Positions 1 through 6,755 of a stretch of 64,000 bases of DNA are shown in pieces. Each line of letters starts with the position of its first letter. Position 1 is the stretch's first letter. A program made the position numbers and the translations under genes. The notes beneath the pieces were generated by a model. The model saw only the letters and a program-made list of their open reading frames with translations, was not told the origin of the DNA and did no database searches. Source of the DNA: Loktanella sp. S4079 (GTDB lineage: Bacteria; Pseudomonadota; Alphaproteobacteria; Rhodobacterales; Rhodobacteraceae); NCBI RefSeq assembly GCF_000967725.1, contig NZ_JXYE01000003.1, positions 62,001 to 126,000 of the forward strand, read 5' to 3'.

Positions 1-25
1 ACTGAGCGACACAACGGAGACGTAA

Positions 26-1072
26 ATGAAAAAGACGCCATTCCAGATTACTCGTCGCAAGCTGTTGGGTACAACCACTGCCGCGATGACGACAACGCTG
101 GCTACGCCATCAATCCTGCGCGCTCAGGCTGTGAATACGCTTGATATGTCAGTGTGGTTACCCCTGCAAAGCGATGTCACGCAAAACTTGTTTTATCCAT
201 GGGCCGAAGGCATCCAAGAGGTGACCGAGGGCCGCGTGGTCATCAACATTCTTCCAACACCTAAGGGTCCGCCACCTGCGCACCTCGAACTACTGCGTAC
301 GGGTCAAATTGACGTTGGCTTTAGCATTCACGGCTATAGCCAAAACGAATTTGCCCGCGCCAAGATCGGTCAGTTCTCTTTCTTGGGTGACGCATATAGT
401 TCATCGCAGGCTTTCTCTAAGGTTTACGGCCAACTGCTGCGCGGCGAAGAAGAGCACACTGGCATCACCCTGCTCGGCCTTTTCCAGCACGGTCCGGGCA
501 TGCTGATGCTCAAGGACAAAACCATCCAAAGCCCAGAAGACTTCCAAGGACTGCGCGTGCGGACCTCTGGTGGTTACATTTCTGGGCTGATGTCTGACCT
601 TGGCGCGACTAACGTACCAATGTCACCCACTGACGCGCGTCAGGCGCTGATCGACGGCACAATTGATGGTGTTTGCTTCCCCTTCGAAGGGGCAACCGCA
701 TTTAACATCATCGACCAAATTACCTTCGTGTCAGAAATCCAAAGCGGTTACTACAACGCGACGTGGTTCCACGGCATGTCCAATGCAGCCGCTGATCGCC
801 TACCTGCCGAAGACCTGGAAATCGTCAAGAGTTACTCTCACGAGATGATCCCAGTATTGGCGGCCAAGGCATTCGACTACGCGGATTACATTGGCAAGGA
901 ACAAATCCTCGCCTCTGGCATCCCCATCGAACCCGCCGGCCAAGACGTCATCAACGCGGTGAAAAACGCAGGTGCCAGCTATGAAACAGCGTGGAGCACC
1001 GAAATGGCGAGCGCAGGCTTCGAAGGCGAACGCGCCCTGGCCTTTACGCGCCGTCTGACCTCTGGCGGCTAA
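26..1072 (+). CDS. TRAP transporter substrate-binding protein, DctP family
   Basis: This is a periplasmic solute-binding protein of the TRAP family, which captures small organic acids or related solutes for a DctQM-type membrane pair. The N-terminus carries a twin-arginine-type signal (R10-R11-K-L-L followed by a small-residue stretch, likely cleavage near residue 35 after RAQA), so export by the Tat route is plausible. The body has the family layout, including the conserved LRVRT segment around residues 176-180 and the PTDARQALIDGTIDG region near 201-215. The start is supported by GGAGA at 16-20. The QM partners are not downstream; they could lie upstream of the window. A hairpin terminator follows, so this is the last gene of its unit. 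The substrate cannot be told from sequence. Confidence 0.88.
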   Translation: MKKTPFQITRRKLLGTTTAAMTTTLATPSILRAQAVNTLDMSVWLPLQSDVTQNLFYPWAEGIQEVTEGRVVINILPTPKGPPPAHLELLRTGQIDVGFSIHGYSQNEFARAKIGQFSFLGDAYSSSQAFSKVYGQLLRGEEEHTGITLLGLFQHGPGMLMLKDKTIQSPEDFQGLRVRTSGGYISGLMSDLGATNVPMSPTDARQALIDGTIDGVCFPFEGATAFNIIDQITFVSEIQSGYYNATWFHGMSNAAADRLPAEDLEIVKSYSHEMIPVLAAKAFDYADYIGKEQILASGIPIEPAGQDVINAVKNAGASYETAWSTEMASAGFEGERALAFTRRLTSGG

Positions 1073-1089
1073 GCAAAGCAAGACATCAA

Positions 1090-1122
1090 TCGAAGGGCTG
1101 CCCAAAACGGCCAGCCCTTCGA
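1090..1122 (+). terminator. Hairpin terminator after the TRAP binding-protein gene
   Basis: Arms TCGAAGGGCTG (1090-1100) and CAGCCCTTCGA (1112-1122) are perfectly complementary around an 11-base loop, and TTTAAATT follows. It lies 18 bases after the dctP stop codon. Confidence 0.75.
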
Positions 1123-1253
1123 TTTAAATTGCAAGGCTCGATGCGGAATGCTGCGGCTTGCACCAATGCCCGCTTTCAAGAGACCTGCAAAATCAGCACT
1201 TGCTCTTGTCCAATTGTGGTAGTCTGTTCGATTATCTATTCAGGAGTGCGCTG

Positions 1254-1793
1254 ATGAGCCAAAGCACAATAGAAAGAGTTCTCGCCAGAGCGCGGTCCGA
1301 CCAAACCAGGACGGATCAATCTGACATCTCACCCAGCACTATTCGGCCGAAGTTAACCGCTAGCGAGTTGTCAGAAAGCGTAGGTGAACTTGGGTTCGAA
1401 CCACCTAGTCTATACGTAGAATTGATGCAAACGGTTGGGAACGGTGGCTTTGGACCGGGCTACGGACTTATGGGTCTTGTCGGCGGCGCAACAGATGACA
1501 TGGGGAAAACAGCGGTCGGGTTGTATAAGGACTTTGAGCAGCTTGATCCCGATGACCCTACCTGGAAATGGCCACGTGGGCTACTCCCAGTATGCCATTG
1601 GGGCTGCGCTATTTATTCCTGTATTGATAGTGCGGAAGACGGCGCAACAATAAAGACATGGGACCCGAACGAATGGGAATACGGAACCTCGCCAGAACTT
1701 GCTATCCGCTCGACCGGAATGTCATTGGCGGAATGGTTAGGAACTTGGGCGGACGGTACCAACATCTGGGGTCAAATGTTTCCATCCAAGTGA
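1254..1793 (+). CDS. SMI1/KNR4 family protein
   Basis: The 179-residue product resembles the SMI1/KNR4 (SUKH) superfamily: an N-terminal helical part with FEPPSLYVELMQTVGNGGFGPG (SUKH-type proline/glycine-rich motif split here over residues ~44-66), a middle LLPVCHWGCAIY strand, and a C-terminal MSLAEWLGTWADG helix. Bacterial members are often immunity proteins of contact-dependent or polymorphic toxin systems, but many are orphans. The ATG at 1254 is preferred over an upstream in-frame start because AGGAG sits at 1242-1246 with 7-base spacing. No toxin gene neighbours it; it is isolated between two unrelated units, with AT-richer codon use than its neighbours. The family call is by motif resemblance; the role is open. 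Confidence 0.7.
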   Translation: MSQSTIERVLARARSDQTRTDQSDISPSTIRPKLTASELSESVGELGFEPPSLYVELMQTVGNGGFGPGYGLMGLVGGATDDMGKTAVGLYKDFEQLDPDDPTWKWPRGLLPVCHWGCAIYSCIDSAEDGATIKTWDPNEWEYGTSPELAIRSTGMSLAEWLGTWADGTNIWGQMFPSK

Positions 1794-2062
1794 ACCTGAA
1801 GATAAGCAACTAACACAGGCCATTAATTTGCTGGATACTCACGGACACCACGTAATCTGAGTAAATTTCGAAAGCAGACCTTGAAGCAACCGTTGGGACT
1901 GTCCACTCAGTCCGGCATTGCCGACCTCCGTCACTGTCAACACCCGATGATTTCTACTCGCGTCGCTGTTTGACTTGGTGTCGCCACTACGAGGGATGCA
2001 GCCTCACGCTGCTCCGGTTACCGCGATGGACCGCCTCGGATCGTTGCCTTGTCCATTGGACA

Positions 2063-2167
2063 CTAAACGCCGATCATCAGGCGGATGCCGTAGGCCACTA
2101 CACCCAACACTGCCACGCTCGCGGTCCAGATCCCGATGAACCACGCAATCTTTTTCAGTTGCTGCAT
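2063..2167 (-). CDS. DUF2474 small membrane subunit of cytochrome bd oxidase (CydX-like position)
   Basis: This 34-residue peptide (begins MQQLKKIAWFIGIW, ends AYGIRLMIGV) has a single transmembrane helix and starts in the TGATG overlap with the cydB stop. Position and composition match the DUF2474 family of very short proteins that follow cydB in many alphaproteobacteria, analogous in place to CydX/CydS, which stabilise the bd oxidase. It is too short for routine ORF calling. Translational coupling to cydB through the 1-base overlap is the strongest support. The 269 bases between this gene and the SMI1 gene show no convincing gene. Confidence 0.75.
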   Translation of the reverse strand: MQQLKKIAWFIGIWTASVAVLGVVAYGIRLMIGV

Positions 2168-3171
2168 CAGTGATAACCCTCTTCTGGGTCAATCTTGCCG
2201 CGAAACACCCAATAGGCGTAGGCGGTATAGCCCAAGATGAGCGGCACCAAGACAACAGTCCCGACAAGCGCGAATTTTAGGCTGGCGTCAGGCGCTGCGG
2301 CCTCGGCGATTGTTAGGCTTGGTGGAACGATGTTCGGATAAAAGCTGATCCCAATCCCGGCAAAGCACAGTATAAACAGCATAAGCGCGGCCAAGAATGG
2401 CTGGGCGTCACTGCCAGATTTCAGCCCTTTGAACAGGACATATGCAGTCACCAACACCGCCCCCGGCATGAGCACACTGAGGATGCTACCCGGCAGATTA
2501 AACCAGCGGTGAAAGTAGACGGGGTCCTGAAACGGCGTCAGAATGCTGACGATACCGATAAACCCCAGCGTTCCCGCACCAAGCCACCAAGCAAATCCCT
2601 GCATGCGTTCTTGCAGCGCCCCTTCGGTTTTAAGGATCAGCCAAGTCGCACCGAGCAAGGCATATCCGATGACCACGGCCACGCCAGTGAGGATAGAAAA
2701 CGGGGTTAGCCAGTCCCACCAGCCGCCCGCATAGGCACGGTCAACGACATGGATTCCCTGCACCAACGCGCCCAGCGCGATCCCTTGCATCATTGCTGCC
2801 ACAACTGACCCGCCAAAGAACGCCGCATCCCACACGCGCTTCCAGCGTTCTGTGCGCCAACGATATTCAAATGCGACTCCGCGAAAGATAAGCGCCAAGA
2901 GCATCAAAATGATCGGCATGTAGAGTGCAGGCATCACGACCGCGTAAGCCAGCGGGAAAACCGCAAAAAGCCCACCGCCCCCCATGACCAACCACGTTTC
3001 GTTCCCATCCCATATTGGCGCGATGGAGTTCATCATCGTGGCTTTTTCTTTTTCGGCTTTGGCGGTCGGGAATAATATCCCCACCCCCAAATCAAACCCG
3101 TCCAAGATCACATAGGTTAGAACAGCAAAGGCGATGATGCCTGCCCAAATGAAGGATAGCTCAAACATCAT
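2167..3171 (-). CDS. cydB: Cytochrome bd-type ubiquinol oxidase subunit II
   Basis: Subunit II of the bd-type terminal oxidase, an inner-membrane protein of 334 residues with about nine hydrophobic segments. The N-terminus MMFELSFIWAGIIAFAVLTY and the following DGFDLGVGILFP segment are typical of CydB/CioB, as is the WDGNETWLVMGGGGLFA stretch around residues 53-70. It couples tightly to its neighbours: its start overlaps the cydA stop (TAATG) and its stop overlaps the next start (TGATG), so the three genes form one operon. With cydA it oxidises ubiquinol and reduces oxygen to water at high affinity without pumping protons. Confidence 0.95.
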   Translation of the reverse strand: MMFELSFIWAGIIAFAVLTYVILDGFDLGVGILFPTAKAEKEKATMMNSIAPIWDGNETWLVMGGGGLFAVFPLAYAVVMPALYMPIILMLLALIFRGVAFEYRWRTERWKRVWDAAFFGGSVVAAMMQGIALGALVQGIHVVDRAYAGGWWDWLTPFSILTGVAVVIGYALLGATWLILKTEGALQERMQGFAWWLGAGTLGFIGIVSILTPFQDPVYFHRWFNLPGSILSVLMPGAVLVTAYVLFKGLKSGSDAQPFLAALMLFILCFAGIGISFYPNIVPPSLTIAEAAAPDASLKFALVGTVVLVPLILGYTAYAYWVFRGKIDPEEGYH

Positions 3172-4589
3172 TAGGCTCCTTTCACGCGATGCGCATCATC
3201 TGGATGCGTTTCTTGAATGGGAGTTATGCCCGCCGCCCGAACCGGACCATCGCGCAACCCAAGGTGAGGCGTCGCAGCAGGCTTGTTCATCATTCTTAGC
3301 AAGTAGAAAGTCCCTGCCCCGAAGATAAAGAAATAGACGATGATAAACGCGATCAGCGATGCCGCAACAGCGGGCGCTGCGACCGGGGCAAGGCTATCAG
3401 ATGTGCGCAGCAATCCGTAAACGGTAAAGGGCTGACGTCCAACTTCTGTGGTGATCCAGCCAGCCAAAACAGCGACAAACCCCATCGGTCCCATGGCAAT
3501 CGCCGCGCGGTGCAGCCAAGTTGCGCTGTAAAGCTGCCCGCGAAAACGACGCCACAGCCCCCAAGCGCCCAGCCCCAGCATGGCAAAACCAAGTCCGACC
3601 ATTACACGAAAGCTCCAGAAGACAATCGCCACGGGTGGTTCGTCTTCGTCAGGAATAGTGTCTAATCCAGCCAAAGGCGCATCTAAATGGTGCTTGAGGA
3701 TCAGGCTCGACAGTTTGGGGATCTCGATTGCATAGTCGATACGTTTCTCGGCGGGGTTCGGAATACCGAAGAGGATCAGCGGCGCACCATCTGGATGACT
3801 ATCGTAGTGCCCTTCCATCGCCATGACTTTTGCTGGCTGATGCTCAAGCGTATTCAGCCCATGGGCATCCCCTGCAAAAATCTGAAGCGGCGCGACAATA
3901 ACGATCATCCACATCGCCATCGAAAACATGCGGCGGGCGGGCGCGTCATCTTGGCGCCGCAGCAGGTGCAGGCCTCCAACACCACCAACGACCAAGGCTG
4001 TGGTCAAATAGGCTGCCAAAACCATGTGTACCAACCGATATGGGAACGATGGGTTAAACACGATAGCCCACCAATCCTCTGGTACGAATTGCCCCAATTC
4101 ATTGATGCTGTATCCCGCAGGTGTCTGCATCCAAGAGTTCACCGACAAAATCCAAGTTGCCGACATCAAGGTGCCAAAGGCGACCATAGCCGTTGCAAAC
4201 ATATGCAGCCCAGCGCCAACGCGCTCGCGGCCAAAGAGCATGATCCCCAAAAACCCGGCTTCTAGGAAGAATGCCGACAGGACCTCATACGCCATGAGCG
4301 GCCCCAAAACCGGCCCCGTTTTATCCGAGAATACCGACCAGTTCGTGCCAAATTGATACGACATCACGATCCCAGACACGACGCCCATGCCAAAGGCGAC
4401 GGCAAAGATCTTTTTCCAGTAATTAAACAGGGTCAGGTAAATCTCGTCTTTGGTGCGCAGCCATAATGCGTTTAAAACCGCAAGATAGCTTGCCAACCCG
4501 ATCGAGAATGCCGGAAAGATGATGTGAAATGACACCGTAAAGGCAAATTGCATCCGGGCAAGCGTTTCGGCGGTTAGCGTGTCGAACAT
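3171..4589 (-). CDS. cydA: Cytochrome bd-type ubiquinol oxidase subunit I (short Q-loop, CIO type)
   Basis: The haem-bearing subunit of a bd oxidase. Visible ligands match the family: H22 (SFHIIF), H188 (RLVHM) and M330 (FWSFRVM), plus the E102/E110 pair in the YEVLSAFFLEAGF helix and K254/E259 in the Q-loop (QPAKVMAMEGH). At 472 residues and with the short Q-loop it belongs to the CioA/cyanide-insensitive type rather than the long E. coli CydA type; the GRQPF variant of GRQPW is near residue 390. It heads the cydA-cydB-DUF2474 operon and is divergent from a Crp/Fnr regulator. bd oxidases tolerate cyanide, sulfide and nitric oxide, which fits the sulfur-type genes across the divergent promoter. 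Confidence 0.95.
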   Translation of the reverse strand: MFDTLTAETLARMQFAFTVSFHIIFPAFSIGLASYLAVLNALWLRTKDEIYLTLFNYWKKIFAVAFGMGVVSGIVMSYQFGTNWSVFSDKTGPVLGPLMAYEVLSAFFLEAGFLGIMLFGRERVGAGLHMFATAMVAFGTLMSATWILSVNSWMQTPAGYSINELGQFVPEDWWAIVFNPSFPYRLVHMVLAAYLTTALVVGGVGGLHLLRRQDDAPARRMFSMAMWMIVIVAPLQIFAGDAHGLNTLEHQPAKVMAMEGHYDSHPDGAPLILFGIPNPAEKRIDYAIEIPKLSSLILKHHLDAPLAGLDTIPDEDEPPVAIVFWSFRVMVGLGFAMLGLGAWGLWRRFRGQLYSATWLHRAAIAMGPMGFVAVLAGWITTEVGRQPFTVYGLLRTSDSLAPVAAPAVAASLIAFIIVYFFIFGAGTFYLLRMMNKPAATPHLGLRDGPVRAAGITPIQETHPDDAHRVKGA

Positions 4590-4640
4590 TGAACTCTCCG
4601 TTCGTCATAGCCCGCAGCAATAAACCGTGCGGGCACTATA

Positions 4641-4662
4641 TACATTACACGTTTGCAATGTA
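4641..4662. promoter_or_regulatory. Inverted repeat in the divergent cydA / Crp-family regulator promoter region
   Basis: TACATT (4641-4646) and AATGTA (4657-4662) form a perfect 6-base dyad with 10-base spacing; flanking bases extend it imperfectly (8 of 10 positions per arm). It lies in the 164-bp intergenic region between cydA and the regulator, inside an AT-rich patch unlike the surrounding DNA. It does not match the FNR/FixK box TTGAT-N4-ATCAA. It is a reasonable candidate operator for the adjacent regulator, but that is inference. Confidence 0.4.
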
Positions 4663-4753
4663 CGTATTATATAGCGTGTAGCCGCCGCACGACCAAGCGA
4701 GACTGGCCCAATTTCATGAGGCATCGCGCCGCACTGCGGCGATAAGTAACGGA

Positions 4754-5437
4754 ATGGATCAGATGACCGAACAGCATTGGACGCAACGATTTGAAGGGCT
4801 CGCCCGACTATCGGATGAGACGCGGCAGGCACTTGAAAGCCAAAGCAAGCTCGTTTCGGCACCCGCTGGAACTATGCTTTTTGGGCCGGGGAATTCGCCG
4901 GAAAACATGTTGTTTTTGCTTGATGGAACCGTACGCGTTCAGCAAGTTTCTGAGACAGGACACGAGATCGTTTTATACCGGATACACGCAGGCCAAAGCT
5001 GCGTACTGACCACGGCCTGTTTGCTTGCCTACGATGACTATGCCGCAGAGGGAATTTGCGAAACGCCCGTGCGAGCAGCCGCCGTCCCTCGTACGACATT
5101 TGACGACCTCGTCGCGCAATCCAAAGAATTCCGCGATTTCGTCTTTGCCGCTTTTTCGAAACGCATCACCGATTTGTTTCTAGTCATCGATGAGGTTGCC
5201 TTTCAAAAAATGGATGTCCGGCTGGCGGATAAACTCGTGACGCTCTCGAACGGTGCGGATTCGATTGCGACCACTCACCAAAAACTATCGGTCGAGCTTG
5301 GCACCGCACGCGAAGTTGTCTCGCGTCAACTACAGGAATTTCAGCGTAGAGGCTGGATCGCACAAAGCCGAGGATGCGTCGAATTGATCCAGCGCAAGGC
5401 GCTCGAGAACTTAGCAGGTCATAATAATCACGCATGA
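4754..5437 (+). CDS. Crp/Fnr family transcriptional regulator
   Basis: A 227-residue one-component regulator with an N-terminal cyclic-nucleotide-binding-like beta-roll (about residues 25-125), a long dimerisation helix (126-165) and a C-terminal winged helix-turn-helix (about 173-205, with TTHQKLSVELGTAREVVSRQ). It lacks the N-terminal cysteine cluster of Fnr, so it is not an obvious 4Fe-4S oxygen sensor, and the cAMP-binding signature of Crp is not evident. It has cysteines C83, C89, C102 and C208; C83 and C89 lie in the segment AGQSCVLTTACLL. The start could instead be the ATG at 4763. It is divergent from cydAB and upstream of the MBL-fold gene, so it probably controls one or both units. 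Confidence 0.85.
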   Translation: MDQMTEQHWTQRFEGLARLSDETRQALESQSKLVSAPAGTMLFGPGNSPENMLFLLDGTVRVQQVSETGHEIVLYRIHAGQSCVLTTACLLAYDDYAAEGICETPVRAAAVPRTTFDDLVAQSKEFRDFVFAAFSKRITDLFLVIDEVAFQKMDVRLADKLVTLSNGADSIATTHQKLSVELGTAREVVSRQLQEFQRRGWIAQSRGCVELIQRKALENLAGHNNHA

Positions 5438-5516
5438 ACCGGGCTTAGTGACAATGTCACCGAAAACTGCGGCGCTTGGTTCTATAACCATCACAACGCA
5501 ACTTCGGAGACAGACA

Positions 5517-6398
5517 ATGACTTATCCCGTTGATATGACCATCCGCCCCGATGTGTCCGCACATTTTGATCCTGCGACAAACACGATCAGTTACATCGTT
5601 AAGGATCCCGCAAGTGATCATTGCGCCATTATCGATAGCGTAATGGACATCGATTATGCCGCAGGGCGGATCACCTACGATCACGCGGACCGCCTCATTC
5701 AAGAGGTTCAGGATCGTGGACTGACACTCGATTGGATCATCGAAACCCATGTACATGCTGATCACCTATCGGCCGCACCCTATATCCAAGACAAATTAGG
5801 TGGCAAAATCGGCGTCGGCGCCAAGATTTTGGTGGTGCAGGACACCTTTGGCAAAATCTTTAACGAAGGCACTGAATTCCAACGTGACGGATCGCAATTC
5901 GACGCGCTGTTCGAAGATGGTGACCGCTACACGATCGGTGAAATGGAAGCATTTGCCATGTTCACGCCGGGGCACACCCCTGCCTGTATGGTGCATGTCA
6001 TCGGTGATGCTGCCTTTGTCGGCGATACTCTCTTTATGCCTGACGGCGGATCCGCGCGTGCTGATTTCCCGGGCGGCGACGCTGGCACGCTGTATGACAG
6101 CATCCAAAAGGTGCTGACGCTGCCTGACAAGATGCGCCTATTTATGTGTCACGACTACGGACCGAACGGCCGCAACATCCAATGGGAAACCACCGTTGGC
6201 GAAGAAAAGGCCCACAACATCCACGTCGGCGCGGGCAAGACGCGTGAAGAATTCATCAAATTCCGCACCGAGCGCGACGCCACCTTGGACATGCCAAAGC
6301 TGATCATTCCCTCGCTACAGGTGAATATGCGCGCTGGCGAAGTCCCCAAAGACAAGGATGGAAACCCAATGCTCAAAGTGCCGGTCAATGGTCTTTAG
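5517..6398 (+). CDS. MBL-fold metallo-hydrolase, ETHE1/Blh-like (candidate persulfide dioxygenase)
   Basis: A 293-residue metallo-beta-lactamase-fold protein. The metal motif H78-x-H80-x-D82-H83 (ETHVHADHLSAAPY), H153 in TPGHTPAC, D170 in VGDTLF and the MCHDYGP histidine are all present. Overall layout resembles the ETHE1/Blh group, whose characterised members oxidise glutathione persulfide to sulfite using one iron. The ATG at 5517 is chosen over the upstream in-frame ATG at 5448 because CGGAGA lies at 5505-5510 and MTYPVDMTIRPDVSAHF matches how homologues begin. The gene is followed closely by a TIGR01244 protein, a pairing known from bigR/blh-type sulfide-detoxification operons. Substrate assignment is inference from family and context. 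Confidence 0.82.
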   Translation: MTYPVDMTIRPDVSAHFDPATNTISYIVKDPASDHCAIIDSVMDIDYAAGRITYDHADRLIQEVQDRGLTLDWIIETHVHADHLSAAPYIQDKLGGKIGVGAKILVVQDTFGKIFNEGTEFQRDGSQFDALFEDGDRYTIGEMEAFAMFTPGHTPACMVHVIGDAAFVGDTLFMPDGGSARADFPGGDAGTLYDSIQKVLTLPDKMRLFMCHDYGPNGRNIQWETTVGEEKAHNIHVGAGKTREEFIKFRTERDATLDMPKLIIPSLQVNMRAGEVPKDKDGNPMLKVPVNGL

Positions 6399-6414
6399 AC
6401 AAGGAACAAAAACG

Positions 6415-6744
6415 ATGGACCTACGTAAACTGCACCCAGGCCTCAGCGTCAGCGGGCAAATCAAACCTGCTGACCTCTCTGCAATCAAAGAGGCCGGATT
6501 TCGCACAATCATCTGCAACCGCCCTGACCAAGAAGAGCCGGGCCAACCAACCTATGCAGAAATCGAAAAAACAGCAAAATCGCTTGGTTTAGAGACTGTT
6601 TATCAGCCAATCACACCTGGCGTAATTAGTATGCAGGATGTTGAGGATTTCGCGTCTAATTGCGCGCGCCAACCGGCACCTGTGCTGGCGTATTGCCGCA
6701 CAGGAGCACGGTCAGAAACACTATGGTCCATGGTTAAACAGTAA
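6415..6744 (+). CDS. TIGR01244 / DUF442 family protein (phosphatase-like fold, sulfur metabolism)
   Basis: A 109-residue single-domain protein of the DUF442/TIGR01244 family, with the dual-specificity-phosphatase-like loop around C94 (AYCRTGARS). In other bacteria this domain is found fused to, or adjacent to, Blh/ETHE1-type MBL proteins and is thought to act in sulfur transfer rather than as a protein phosphatase. It begins 16 bases after the MBL gene with AAGGAAC at 6401-6407 upstream of the ATG, so the two are co-transcribed. The length is normal for a stand-alone copy; I do not regard it as truncated. Confidence 0.8.
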   Translation: MDLRKLHPGLSVSGQIKPADLSAIKEAGFRTIICNRPDQEEPGQPTYAEIEKTAKSLGLETVYQPITPGVISMQDVEDFASNCARQPAPVLAYCRTGARSETLWSMVKQ

Positions 6745-6755
6745 TTCAAAGCCCG

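Noticed and set aside
1393-1402. GGTTCGAACC, resembling a tRNA T-arm
   Set aside because: It lies inside the SMI1/KNR4 coding sequence and no D-arm, anticodon stem or acceptor stem can be built around it.
3687-4265. 192-residue open frame opposite cydA
   Set aside because: The opposite strand encodes a strongly conserved cydA with all haem ligands; this frame is a shadow.
6415-6744. TIGR01244 gene as a truncated fusion
   Set aside because: The length and motif are complete for a stand-alone member and the downstream gap is short; no frameshift joins it to the SulP gene.
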